Positions 46,783 to 55,926 of a stretch of 64,000 bases of DNA are shown here, one piece after another (the stretch's first letter is position 1; every line of letters starts with the position of its first letter). A program made the translations under genes and the position numbers. This DNA comes from Gammaproteobacteria bacterium (GTDB taxonomy: Bacteria; Pseudomonadota; Gammaproteobacteria; Pseudomonadales; Porticoccaceae). The notes under the pieces are model-generated. The model searched no databases, was not told the DNA's origin, and saw only the letters and a list, made by a program, of their open reading frames with translations. The stretch lies in contig JAGPUW010000004.1 in assembly GCA_018069465.1 (NCBI GenBank), forward strand, positions 1 through 64,000, given 5' to 3'.

Positions 46783-47748
46783 CTACGGCGCCAATAATTT
46801 GATCGCCTTGCGGGTGGCATCCAAACGCTGCTCATTGACCGGGCTAACCGCCAGTACCGGCATCGCGGCACCCGCTTGTCTAAAGGCTTCAATCTGCTCT
46901 CGACATTGACCCGGGGGACCATAAATACAGACCTGCTCGACCATTTTATCGCTAATAGCACTGGCTGCAGCGCGTCGATCACTATTTTCCCAGGCTGCTT
47001 CAGCCCCGGTCATCTCATCCTCAAAACCACAACGCCGCCATTGCAGGCGATAATTGGGCAGGCCGGCGAAGAAAGCGAGGTTGTGCCGCGCCGCTGACAT
47101 TGCCGCGTCATTATCTTCCGACACGAAAGTGGGAATACTCATAATGCAGTCCATGCTTTGCGGGTCTTTACCGACATCTTTAGCAGCACTCTTTGTTGCG
47201 CTCACTAATTGCTCAAGATAATCACGGCCAGCCAAAAAAGGCATAATGCCATCGGCCTCGCGTCCACCCACTTCAGCACTCGCCGTGGTCAGTGCCGCCA
47301 ATAAAATGGGCACTTCATAAGCACAGGCCCTGGCTTCAAAAAAACCACTGCCTGATTCACCGCATAAAATACCTTTTATAGTTTGCGTATATTCACCCAG
47401 GTATTGGCGCGGGTTGTTCATCTCTATACCCATGGCTTCAAGCAAGGGGCGATGGCTCATACCCAGACCGAGGATTAAACGGCCCTCGGAAAGTTCGGCA
47501 ATGGTTTGCGCCGTCATCGCCGTTAAAAATGCGTGGCGATAATAAATATTGGCGATATTGGTACCGACCTTAATAGTGCTGGTCGCCAGCGCTATCGCTT
47601 CTGCACAGGCAAGGGCATCGCCTCGCCCCTCGTTGACCAGCACTGCTTCGTAGCCCTGATCTTCCGCCAGCTTGCCAATGTCCATCAGCTCCCGTGGTGG
47701 TGCATCGGTGGCGGTTGACAGTACGATTCCCAGTCGTGAATGAGCCAT
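46783..47748 (-). CDS. LLM-class flavin-dependent oxidoreductase
   Basis: This 321-residue luciferase-fold protein shows RLGIVLSTATDAPP, ELMDIGKLAEDQGYEAVLVNEG, ATSTIKVGTNIANIYYRHAF and LILGLGMSHRPLLEAMG, the pattern of bacterial luciferase-like or F420-type reductases such as MSMEG-type LLM proteins. Cofactor (FMN or F420) and substrate cannot be told. The ribosome binding site AAGGAG precedes the ATG, and a terminator at 47785-47821 separates it from the dehydrogenase operon upstream. Confidence 0.85.
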   Translation of the reverse strand: MAHSRLGIVLSTATDAPPRELMDIGKLAEDQGYEAVLVNEGRGDALACAEAIALATSTIKVGTNIANIYYRHAFLTAMTAQTIAELSEGRLILGLGMSHRPLLEAMGIEMNNPRQYLGEYTQTIKGILCGESGSGFFEARACAYEVPILLAALTTASAEVGGREADGIMPFLAGRDYLEQLVSATKSAAKDVGKDPQSMDCIMSIPTFVSEDNDAAMSAARHNLAFFAGLPNYRLQWRRCGFEDEMTGAEAAWENSDRRAAASAISDKMVEQVCIYGPPGQCREQIEAFRQAGAAMPVLAVSPVNEQRLDATRKAIKLLAP

Positions 47749-47784
47749 GATTTGCTCCTTATTTTTTTATTCATTAAACCCTAT

Positions 47785-47821
47785 AAAAAAGGCCAGACCA
47801 ATAAGGGTGCTGGCCTTTTTT
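47785..47821. terminator. bidirectional Rho-independent terminator
   Basis: AAAAAAGGCCAG and CTGGCCTTTTTT form a 12-bp stem around a 13-nt loop, just after the last gene of the dehydrogenase-MFS group. Confidence 0.85.
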
Positions 47822-47846
47822 ATTTTCCGCTGGATTAAGGCAATGC

Positions 47847-48617
47847 TTAGATCATCAAGCCCATGCGCATACCGGCATCGAGACGGATATTTTCACCATT
47901 GAGCATGGTATTTTCAACAATGTGACAGGCCATTTTGGCGAACTCCGATGGCTTGCCGCCACGCTTGGGAAAGGGCACATTGGCGATCAGGCGATTAAAG
48001 CCTTCCTCGCCCGTTTCCGCCTTCGCCAGAGGCGTGTCAAAAACACCCGGACAAATGGTCATCACGCGAATACCGTAGGGTGCCAAATCCCGCGCCATGG
48101 GCAGGGTCATGCCGATCACCCCAGCCTTGGAAGCGGCGTAGGCAGTATTGCCCACCGGGCCGTCGTAGCCAAAAATAGAGGCGACGTTGACGAAAACACC
48201 GCGCTCGCCATCTTCATTCAGGGTATCGAGCTCGATCATATCGGTGCTCGCCAGACGGCAAACATCGAAGGTACCCGTTAAGTTGACGTTGACCACGCGC
48301 AAAAAACTGTCGAGGGGATGGGGACCTTTTTTATTGGTGATTTTACGGCCAATGCCAATACCCGCCACATTCATCACAATGCGCGGCACACCGAGCTGCT
48401 CTTTAACCGCAGCCAGGGCTGCGCTGACGCTCGCCGAATCGGCGACGTCTACTTTGATGGCAATGCCACCCACCTCAGCGGCCAGGGTTTTTGCCAGCTC
48501 TTCGTTGAGATCGAGTACCGCAACCTTGGCACCTTTGGCCGCCAATGCTCGCACTGTGTCGGCACCGAGGCCGGAAGCGCCACCGGTAACGATGGCAATT
48601 TGATCTTTAATATCCAT
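47847..48617 (-). CDS. HSD10-like short-chain dehydrogenase (third of three)
   Basis: The 256-residue SDR has NAD loop TGGASGLGADTVRAL, an acidic residue in VAVLDLNEE favouring NAD, NVAGI, catalytic Ser in NVASIFG and YAASK, and the HSD10-type MARDLAPYGIRVMTICPGVF, then PLDSFLRVVNVNLTGTFDVC. HSD10-like enzymes oxidise 3-hydroxyacyl-CoA, often branched or steroid-like. It is closely similar to the two genes upstream and follows them in the same direction, separated by 79 bp. Confidence 0.88.
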   Translation of the reverse strand: MDIKDQIAIVTGGASGLGADTVRALAAKGAKVAVLDLNEELAKTLAAEVGGIAIKVDVADSASVSAALAAVKEQLGVPRIVMNVAGIGIGRKITNKKGPHPLDSFLRVVNVNLTGTFDVCRLASTDMIELDTLNEDGERGVFVNVASIFGYDGPVGNTAYAASKAGVIGMTLPMARDLAPYGIRVMTICPGVFDTPLAKAETGEEGFNRLIANVPFPKRGGKPSEFAKMACHIVENTMLNGENIRLDAGMRMGLMI

Positions 48618-48663
48618 GGAACTTCCTTAATTAACTATTAATTCTGAATTAACCGCGCACGAC

Positions 48664-48711
48664 ATCAAGCACGCACGCTATCAACCACGCACATAATCAA
48701 CCACGCAGGGC
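48664..48711 (-). repeat. three tandem 16-bp repeats at a gene end
   Basis: On the plus strand ATCAAGCACGCACGCT, ATCAACCACGCACATA and ATCAACCACGCAGGGC stand head to tail. The last overlaps the stop codon (TGA, plus 48697-48699) of the middle dehydrogenase, so each unit carries a copy of that TGA. The pattern suggests slippage or duplication of the gene end. Confidence 0.7.
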
Positions 48712-49452
48712 GCCGTCGAGACGGATCACCTCACCGTTGAGCATGGGGTTTTTGCAAATTTCCAGCGCCATGCTGGCAAATTCATTGGGCCGACCCGCGC
48801 GCTTGGGAAAGGGCACGCTAGTCGCGTAGTCGTCGGGCTCGCCGCGCAATACGCTGGCAGCCAGTGGCGTGTTAAATACCCCCGGTGCGATGGTGACAAC
48901 GCGAATACCGTAGCCCGATAAATCGCGAGCCATAGGCAGGGTCATGCCAATGACCGCCGCTTTGGTCGCTGCATAAGCGGTTTGGCCGAAGGGGCCATCG
49001 AGACCGGCAATGGAGGCGACGTTGACGATCACGCCCTGCTCTTCACCGTCAAGATTGTCGAGCTGGCGAATCGCATCCGCGCCCAGGCGGCAGATATTAA
49101 ACGTGCCGGTGAGGTTGACGGCAATTTGCTGGGTCAAGGCATCGAGGGGCTGTGGGCCGCCGCCGCGAGTGGCAGTGCGCCCGGTAATATCAATGCCTGC
49201 GCAGTTAATTAAAATGCGTGGTGTACCGTTAATTTCACCGGCCTTTTGCAGCGCCTCGGCGACCGAGACCTCATCGGACACATCGCACTGCACTGCAGTA
49301 CAGCCCAACTCTGCGGCCTTGCTTTGAGCCAATTCGAGGTTGCGATCAAAGATAGCGACTTTGGCGCCCTGGGCGATAAACAGCTCGGCCGCACCGGCAC
49401 CCAAACCGGATGCACCACCGGTAATAACGACACTAATATTTTTTAAATTCAT
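48697..49452 (-). CDS. HSD10-like short-chain dehydrogenase (second of three)
   Basis: This 251-residue SDR has TGGASGLGAGAAELF, VAIFDRNLE, NCAGI, NVASIAG with the catalytic serine, YAATK and MARDLSGYGIRVVTIAPGVF. The ATG at 49452 lies one base after the stop of the preceding dehydrogenase gene, so they are tightly coupled. Its C-terminus (VIRLDGALRG) is a few residues shorter than the MRMG-containing ends of both neighbours and coincides with a tandem repeat at the stop. Confidence 0.88.
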   Translation of the reverse strand: MNLKNISVVITGGASGLGAGAAELFIAQGAKVAIFDRNLELAQSKAAELGCTAVQCDVSDEVSVAEALQKAGEINGTPRILINCAGIDITGRTATRGGGPQPLDALTQQIAVNLTGTFNICRLGADAIRQLDNLDGEEQGVIVNVASIAGLDGPFGQTAYAATKAAVIGMTLPMARDLSGYGIRVVTIAPGVFNTPLAASVLRGEPDDYATSVPFPKRAGRPNEFASMALEICKNPMLNGEVIRLDGALRG

Positions 49453-49453
49453 C

Positions 49454-50215
49454 TTAAGTACCCATCCGAATGGCGCCATCAATACGGATCATCTCGCCAT
49501 TGAGCATGGTGTTTTCGCAGATTTGCTGTACCAGCGCGCCGAATTCCAGCGGATTGCCCCAGCGCTTGGGGAAGGGCACGGTGGGAATAATATTGTCGAT
49601 CCACTCCTGGGGAATGCCCGCCGCCAGTGGCGTTTCAAACATGCCCGGCGCAATGGTCATCACCCGAATACCGTAGGGCGCAAGATCGCGAGCCATCGGC
49701 AGGGTCATGCCCTGCACGCCGGCCTTCGATGCCGCATAAGCCGCCTGACCCACGGGGCCATCCTGGGCGACGACGGAGGCAATATTGATCACCACACCGC
49801 GCTCACCGTCGTCATTCAGGGCGTCGAGGCCTATCATTCCGTAGGCAGCAACCCGGGCGACATTAAAGGTGCCGGTGAGATTAACCTTAATCACCCGCTC
49901 AAATTCATCGAGGGGATGCGCGCCCTTGGGGCTGGCGGTGCGCACGGCGATATCAATACCCGCCGCATTTAAGACAATGCGCGGCGCACCTAATTGCTCA
50001 ACGACCTGGGCCACGGCGGCTTCTACCGCAGGGCCGTCGCTGACATCGCACTCAATCGCTATGCCGCCCAACTCTGTGGCTAGCTCTGTGGCCAATGCCA
50101 GGTTCCTGTCGAGCAAAGCGCATTTGGCGCCCGCTTTAGTGAGTATTCTGGCAGCGCCAGCACCCAGGCCCGATGCCCCGCCGGTGATTAAAGCGACTTG
50201 TCCTTCTACGTTCAT
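49454..50215 (-). CDS. HSD10-like short-chain dehydrogenase (first of three)
   Basis: This 253-residue SDR has TGGASGLGAGAARIL, CALLDRNLA, NAAGI, NIASVVA with the catalytic serine, YAASK and MARDLAPYGIRVMTIAPGMF. The three enzymes share NGE(M/N/V)IR(L/I)D near the C-terminus and clearly arose by duplication. GAGGTC precedes the ATG as ribosome binding site. It follows the MFS gene by 65 bp, so carrier and dehydrogenases probably form one transcript ending at 47785. Confidence 0.88.
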   Translation of the reverse strand: MNVEGQVALITGGASGLGAGAARILTKAGAKCALLDRNLALATELATELGGIAIECDVSDGPAVEAAVAQVVEQLGAPRIVLNAAGIDIAVRTASPKGAHPLDEFERVIKVNLTGTFNVARVAAYGMIGLDALNDDGERGVVINIASVVAQDGPVGQAAYAASKAGVQGMTLPMARDLAPYGIRVMTIAPGMFETPLAAGIPQEWIDNIIPTVPFPKRWGNPLEFGALVQQICENTMLNGEMIRIDGAIRMGT

Positions 50216-50280
50216 ATTGACCTCTTCGATTTACATTAAAATAGTATAAGTGCTGAATAAACTGGATATTGCGCCAGCCC

Positions 50281-51582
50281 CTACTCGTGGGGGGCCGGGT
50301 TCGGCAGGCGCGGTGCCGCCAGCCACAATAGCAGCGGGGATACTACCGCAAGCACTGCACTGACCACCAGCATGGCGCTATAGCCGCCGGTCACGTCGTA
50401 GAGCCAGCCGCCCAACCAGGCACCGATGGCCGCCCCCAACGAACCGGAAATCGCCAGGGTGCCAAAAATAGAGGGGAAAAAGGGGCTGGTAAAAAGATCC
50501 CGCGAGGTCGCCGGAAAGATCGGCGTGTTCGCGCCGTAGCCAAGGCCGACAAAAATAGCGAAGGCAATCGCCACCCACAGGGCGAGCATGGAGCCGAGAT
50601 AAACCAGCGCCCCAATGGCGATCAAATTGCACAGCGCCGCCAAGCTATAGGCACGCTCGCGGCCAATGCGGTCTGACAAGTTGCCCCAAAACAACTGGCC
50701 GACAATACTTGATATGCCGATCACCCCGGCAATAAACGAGCTTTCGGTTTTGGCGATGCCCTGATCAATCATAAAGGCGAACTGGTGCATCAGCAGGATT
50801 TGCGCCACGCAGGCCCCGGTCAAAAAGCAGGCGCCCGCCAGCCAGAAACGCGGTGAGCGCAGGGCAGTTTTCAGCACCCACTCGTGGTAATCCGGCTGCA
50901 GGGTGGTAGCACTTGCCGGCACAGTACTATCCGCGTCCTCTAATGGGGACTGCAACGACGCCTCCTCCAGAGGAGGGGCTTCTTTCTCAGGCATTTTCAA
51001 CAAAAACAAAGCGGCGGGAATCACCCACAGGGGGCCCAGTGCCGCGATCAGCATAAAGGTCTGGCGCCAGCCATAGGCCTCGATCAGCGCATTGATCGCC
51101 GGCACTCCAACCAAAATACCAAGACCAATACCGGACATCGCAAAACCCAGAGCAGTGCCCAGTTTCGTCGGGTACCAGCGCTCAACGGTGACGATAAAGG
51201 GCACCCACCCCGCCTGGGAGATACCAATACCCGACACCACGCCAAAGGTCAGGTAGAGCTGCCACCAGGTTTGCACTTGCGAGGTCAGCAACATGCCAAT
51301 ACTAAAGATCAGACCACCGAGAGCAATCACCCGCTGCGTGCCAAACCTCTCCACCAGCCGCCCATTCATTGGCCCTGACAAACCGTGAACAATACTCAAC
51401 ACTGAAATAGCACCAGCGGTGAGCGAACGGCTCCAGCCCATATCGTCGACCAGCGCGACAAGAAACACCGAGTAGGCAAACCAGACACCGTAAACCACAC
51501 CGAGGGTAACAAAGGCCACCAGTACCGCGATCGGCCCATGTATTGAGGTCCGCGAAACGGACTTAGAGTTTTGCTGAGCCAT
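50281..51582 (-). CDS. MFS transporter (monocarboxylate/OFA-like)
   Basis: The 433-residue carrier has about 12 membrane helices in two halves, split by an acidic cytoplasmic loop (KEAPPLEEASLQSPLEDADS, about residues 205-225). Motif A-like sequence NGRLVERFGTQRVIALGG lies between helices 2 and 3 and SDRIGRERAY in the second half. The words GVVYGVWFAYSVFLVALVDD and WGGLSRSL-like GWSRSLTAGAIS recall the oxalate/formate and monocarboxylate carriers. It heads the dehydrogenase group, so it may import their substrate or a pathway acid. Confidence 0.87.
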   Translation of the reverse strand: MAQQNSKSVSRTSIHGPIAVLVAFVTLGVVYGVWFAYSVFLVALVDDMGWSRSLTAGAISVLSIVHGLSGPMNGRLVERFGTQRVIALGGLIFSIGMLLTSQVQTWWQLYLTFGVVSGIGISQAGWVPFIVTVERWYPTKLGTALGFAMSGIGLGILVGVPAINALIEAYGWRQTFMLIAALGPLWVIPAALFLLKMPEKEAPPLEEASLQSPLEDADSTVPASATTLQPDYHEWVLKTALRSPRFWLAGACFLTGACVAQILLMHQFAFMIDQGIAKTESSFIAGVIGISSIVGQLFWGNLSDRIGRERAYSLAALCNLIAIGALVYLGSMLALWVAIAFAIFVGLGYGANTPIFPATSRDLFTSPFFPSIFGTLAISGSLGAAIGAWLGGWLYDVTGGYSAMLVVSAVLAVVSPLLLWLAAPRLPNPAPHE

Positions 51583-51738
51583 TTTTATTATTGCTTCCTG
51601 TGAACCACGGGCAGCCCACCACCCCTGTCACCCCGTATTGCGGAGACAGGGAATGGGGCTACTAAGTCGAGGACTAGTGTTTGAACTAAATCAGGGACTA
51701 TTTAAGGGGCGAATTAAACGGCTAACTAATCGCCATGT

Positions 51739-52818
51739 TTAAGGACGGATTTCGTACAGAGCGTTGAGCGGGTGCTCTATCGGCAAGCGTCGCACGGTCG
51801 AAAACCCGGCCTCGCTGCTAAATTCCACCACCTTCGATTCAGGCAAGCCGACGGTACCCAGGCCCATGCCGCCCTGGCCCAGCGATGTGGTCATGCAAAA
51901 ATGCAGGCTGGCACCGAGCTTAAACAGGGCGAGAGGGCCTTGATTATCGGCCGGGTCATCGGTGCAATCGACATCCATTAACACGTAAATGCCGTCGTCT
52001 TTACAGGCCTGGCGAAGCGCCTTAAGGCCGCCTTTGGGATCGGCCATATCGTGAATCAAATCAAAGGTGGCCACCACGTCAAATTTTCCGGGTACGCCTT
52101 TGGAAATATCGTGCACCTGAAATTCAACGCGGTCACTAACGCCCTCTTCCTCTGCCGTTTTTCTCGCGTTCTCAATGTTTTGCGGGAAAAGATCAAAGCC
52201 ATAAAACCTGGCTTTGGGATAGGCTTTGGCCAGCTCGATGGAGGAGCGCCCCGCGCCGCAGCCGAAGTCGGCAAAGGTGCCGCCGTTTTCCAGCTTGGCC
52301 TGCACATCGGGCATTTCCGGCAGCCACTGGCTGACCAGTAAATTTTTGTAGCGCACACAGGAGTTGTGCTCAAGACCTTTCCAGAAATCGTCGGGGTAGC
52401 TCTCGTAAGCAATGCCGCCACCCTGTTGAAAGGCTTCAATCAAATCTTCATAGGGCTCCATAAAGCCGGTAAACATTTTAAACAGGCCGCCCTGAAACAG
52501 CGGGCCACCGACATCAACCAGCGCGGGGATGTGCGCTTCGGGCATCGACACTTCACGGCTTTGCTTATCAAAATTCAGATAGCCGCCGAGGAACATGCCG
52601 TAAATCCACTCCCGTAAATAGCGCTCATTGAGACCGGTGCGCGCGGCCAGCGCAACACTGGTCGCCGGGCCATTTTCAGCGAGGTCTTTAAAGAGACCGA
52701 GGCGATCGCCAATGGCACAAAGGCGAATCGCCATCATTCCCGAAGCGTTATCGATCACTTTGCCGACGAAGGCCATGGCCTCGGGTGTTGGTGCTTGTTG
52801 ATCTGTTGCCTGTGTCAT
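51739..52818 (-). CDS. SAM-dependent methyltransferase with N-terminal winged helix
   Basis: This 359-residue protein has an N-terminal winged-helix region (IRLCAIGDRLGLFKDLAENG, then LAARTGLNERYLREWIYGM, about residues 30-80) and a Rossmann methyltransferase domain with GTFADFGCGAGRSSIELAK, FYGFDLFP, DVVATFDLIHDM and LMDVDCTDD. This is the layout of small-molecule C/O-methyltransferases in the Rv2258c/ubiquinone-like family. It lies between the flavoprotein gene at 52967 and the MFS gene on the same strand; a role in the pathway is plausible but unproven. Confidence 0.85.
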   Translation of the reverse strand: MTQATDQQAPTPEAMAFVGKVIDNASGMMAIRLCAIGDRLGLFKDLAENGPATSVALAARTGLNERYLREWIYGMFLGGYLNFDKQSREVSMPEAHIPALVDVGGPLFQGGLFKMFTGFMEPYEDLIEAFQQGGGIAYESYPDDFWKGLEHNSCVRYKNLLVSQWLPEMPDVQAKLENGGTFADFGCGAGRSSIELAKAYPKARFYGFDLFPQNIENARKTAEEEGVSDRVEFQVHDISKGVPGKFDVVATFDLIHDMADPKGGLKALRQACKDDGIYVLMDVDCTDDPADNQGPLALFKLGASLHFCMTTSLGQGGMGLGTVGLPESKVVEFSSEAGFSTVRRLPIEHPLNALYEIRP

Positions 52819-52966
52819 ACATCCCCTTATAAATTGAAATAAATGAATGGATTAATGATTTTCAATACTATACATCATGCGAGGCACAGCCAGTGTTGCT
52901 ATAGCGACTGATAAAGAAAGCAGCGCTGGCGCCACGCCGAGCACTAAACTATCGAGATTTGAGCGT

Positions 52967-54181
52967 TTAGTAACGCAATGCAGGTGTTGGGAATTTATTC
53001 TGTAGCAGGTATTCACCGACACTGCGGGTACGAAAGCTGAGGGGGTCATGCAAGCTCAAAGTGCGAATGTCGCGCCAGAAGCGATCCATATTCTGTTCCC
53101 GTAGCGCCGATCGCGCACCACAGGCGGTGAAGACATCCTGACAAACTTTTAGCCCGGTATCGGTGGCAACGATCTTGGCCTGAGATACCGCAACCGAAGC
53201 AGCAGCGCGCAAACTGGCCATATCTTTAGCGCTGGCCCCTGCGCGGGCATTCAGCGCTTTATCAACTAATCGCGCAGCCTCATAAGCCATGGCTTCCGCT
53301 GCGGCCAGTTGGGCACTGAGGCCGCCGATGGTACTAAGAATGTAGGGGTCATCGACCGCTTTATCGAAATCGAGACCGGGCCAGGGGTAGGCCCGCGTCT
53401 TTTCTTTCACATATTGCGTCGCTTCGCGCATCGCGCCTTTCGCCGCGCCAATAAACACCCCGGTAAAACCAACTTGAGTGATAGGCCCCAGTAAATTCGT
53501 CACTGCCATCTGGCGATTTTCGTCGGTGATGCTGGTCATCACCATCTCAGAGGGTGCAAAGACCTTGTCGAATATCGTCGTGCCACTGCCTGTACCGCGC
53601 TGACCCATAGCATCCCAGTCGTTAATTATTTGCAGACCTTTGGCATCACTAGGCACGATGGCCAGGCCCATATTACTACCACACATTCCAATCACGGCGA
53701 GCTGATCACCAGCCAATGAGCCGGTTGAGAAAAACTTTTTGCCGGTGATTTCAACGCCGCCGTCTACTGGCGTTAACGTGAGGTCATAGCCTTTTTTAGG
53801 ATCATTGCTTTTTTCAGAAGCGGCATTACCGAGAAAGATATTCCTTCCAACAATGTCGGCAAAGACTTTCTTCTTCATACTTTCTGGCGCCAACTCATCG
53901 AGGAAAGAAGCACCCAATAAACAGTGCACCAAAAACATTTGCCCGATGGCGGGATTACCCTGAGAAAAAGAAATAATTGCCCGCGTTATATCTGCGCAGG
54001 ATGAACCCAGGCCACCATAACTTTTTGGCACTGAAAAACCCAGCAAGCCACTCTGCTTGAGTTTTTCCATTTCTTCCCGGGGATATTCATTGTTCAAATC
54101 TCGCTTTGAATAGGTTTTGGCAAACTCATCTGATAGCTCGTCAATACGTGCTAATGCATCGTCCATATTCCCAATAATCAT
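52967..54181 (-). CDS. acyl-CoA dehydrogenase-like flavoprotein (DszC/SfnC-type)
   Basis: The 404-residue protein has acyl-CoA-dehydrogenase domains: MEKLKQSGLLGFSVPKSYGG, FSQGNPAIGQMFLVHCLLG, GVEITGKKFFSTGSLAGD and DWDAMGQRGTGSGTTIFDKV. Its tail, DRFWRDIRTLSLHDPLSFR, is like that of DszC/SfnC monooxygenases, where HDP-type ends are typical. It is thus a likely FMNH2-dependent monooxygenase. The ATG at 54181 has GGAG at good spacing, better than the ATG four codons upstream. The DUF1302 gene precedes it by 38 bp. Confidence 0.82.
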   Translation of the reverse strand: MIIGNMDDALARIDELSDEFAKTYSKRDLNNEYPREEMEKLKQSGLLGFSVPKSYGGLGSSCADITRAIISFSQGNPAIGQMFLVHCLLGASFLDELAPESMKKKVFADIVGRNIFLGNAASEKSNDPKKGYDLTLTPVDGGVEITGKKFFSTGSLAGDQLAVIGMCGSNMGLAIVPSDAKGLQIINDWDAMGQRGTGSGTTIFDKVFAPSEMVMTSITDENRQMAVTNLLGPITQVGFTGVFIGAAKGAMREATQYVKEKTRAYPWPGLDFDKAVDDPYILSTIGGLSAQLAAAEAMAYEAARLVDKALNARAGASAKDMASLRAAASVAVSQAKIVATDTGLKVCQDVFTACGARSALREQNMDRFWRDIRTLSLHDPLSFRTRSVGEYLLQNKFPTPALRY

Positions 54182-54219
54182 TGACCACTCCATATTGTTA
54201 TTTAGTCATTATTAAAACA

Positions 54220-55818
54220 CTAGAACTGATAGGTCGCCGTAAATACGGTTTCATTGCGACGAATACCCGACTCACCGAGATACGAGCCAAGCCCCCATGG
54301 CCCCTGATCGCTACCACTTACCCGCCAATACAAATGTTGCTCAGCGGCGAAAACCAGATGTTTTGAGTACAAATATTCCATCTTTATTTTGTTATAGGCG
54401 CCGGTCGAACGCGGGTCATAGGCAAAAACAAACAAGGGCTTCCAAAGGCCCGCAGCCCCATAACTGGTCGATGCTGAAAAGGTAATAACGAATTCATCCT
54501 GATCGATTTTATCCTCATTCACACTGACGAAATGATCAGGCACTGTTGAGCCATTAACCACAGCGGGGCGAACATCATAGAAGCTCCCCCTATAATAATT
54601 ATTGTAATCGAGGTAGCGGCGCCAGAAAAACTGGGTCGATATAAAAAAGGTACGCAAGCTGTTTAACGCAGGAATCCAGGTGGGCCGATCAACACCAACC
54701 ATCACTACAGACTGACGAGCCGTATCAAAGCTATTGCCATTGGGATTGGCTCTGTGCGGAGCACCTGGGGCAATAGCAACGGGCACACCCGAAGTAATTG
54801 TTGATTCAAGACGAAAAACGGACTGCGTGTAGCGGTCTTCCGAAAAGCTTGCGGTGACGCCAAAGACATTAATGCGAGGATTGACCGTTTCTACTACAGT
54901 ATTGAATGCACCCAAATTATCAAGCCCTGCCGATCGAACTTTGACACCCGTGGTCTGAGAAAAACCATGAAAATAGTTGATACTAAAATCAATATCATTC
55001 CAGATTCCCTTAAATCGAAAGCCCCCCTGCATATTACTGAACTTTCTTTCATCTGGCGCACCATCGATGACCGTCACATTGAGATCATGGAGTGTATTGC
55101 CAATAAGAACCGAATTAGCATCTTCGTCCTGCAAACCAATCCCTCTGAAGGCCCAGGGCCTAGGGTACTTTGTGGCTACTTTATTGGCCTGAAAGTCGTC
55201 GGGAATTAATATGATTTCAAGAAATGTTTCATCGAATGTAGCAATCTTGCCGATATCCCAAATACCTCTGGCCATCCATAATGGAATGCGAATGTCTTCC
55301 CATGACTCGCGGGTACCATGCCAAGTTCTATCGAGGGGATTAATGACATCGAGGGCACGAAAATTATCGGTCTCACCCCAGACGACCTGTTGGCGCCCAA
55401 GGCGAAGGGAGAAAGGAGCCATCACAATATCGACGAATGCTTCCCGTATTTTATATTCCTCCTTCCCCCTGTCGTTTAGCACGTCGTAACTATCCCGGAT
55501 GTCGTAGGCAGCGTCATAGACAGCTCTACCAAGAAAGGTAAAGGTTGCCTCGTCAATAGGACCGGCAGAGAAACGATTAAAGAGCTCCCCATCGCGTAAA
55601 AAATAGTATTTGCCTTCTAGCTGTGCAGTATTGCGCTGGTGGGTGAGCTCGCCATCATGAAATAGTGAGGCCCCATTTTTTATGATGTTGTAAGCCTTTA
55701 CATAGCCCTCAAGCTCAAGATCTTCGCCAATATTGACGATACTCCATGACAATGCTGAAGCCAGAGTGGCACTCATGAAAATAATTATTTTGGTGATCTG
55801 CCTGCGATACATAAGCAT
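54220..55818 (-). CDS. DUF1302 outer-membrane protein
   Basis: The 532-residue protein has an export signal (FMSATLASALSWS, about residues 14-26) and the DUF1302 core FSLRLGRQQVVWGETDNFRA with LDVINPLDRTWH. Aromatic barrel strands run to a C-terminal FTATYQF, whose last residue is a typical outer-membrane barrel end. It is closer in length to the standard family than the one at 41892. It follows the DUF1329 gene by 108 bp on the same strand, the usual family pair. Confidence 0.88.
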   Translation of the reverse strand: MLMYRRQITKIIIFMSATLASALSWSIVNIGEDLELEGYVKAYNIIKNGASLFHDGELTHQRNTAQLEGKYYFLRDGELFNRFSAGPIDEATFTFLGRAVYDAAYDIRDSYDVLNDRGKEEYKIREAFVDIVMAPFSLRLGRQQVVWGETDNFRALDVINPLDRTWHGTRESWEDIRIPLWMARGIWDIGKIATFDETFLEIILIPDDFQANKVATKYPRPWAFRGIGLQDEDANSVLIGNTLHDLNVTVIDGAPDERKFSNMQGGFRFKGIWNDIDFSINYFHGFSQTTGVKVRSAGLDNLGAFNTVVETVNPRINVFGVTASFSEDRYTQSVFRLESTITSGVPVAIAPGAPHRANPNGNSFDTARQSVVMVGVDRPTWIPALNSLRTFFISTQFFWRRYLDYNNYYRGSFYDVRPAVVNGSTVPDHFVSVNEDKIDQDEFVITFSASTSYGAAGLWKPLFVFAYDPRSTGAYNKIKMEYLYSKHLVFAAEQHLYWRVSGSDQGPWGLGSYLGESGIRRNETVFTATYQF

Positions 55819-55926
55819 GTAGCGAACCTCGATAACAAAGTTGTTATTTTTAAGGGTATATTTTTAGGAATTGCACAGAGACTTAATTGTTAAGCCTCTG
55901 TGCTGTAAATAGATAACTAACGGGGC

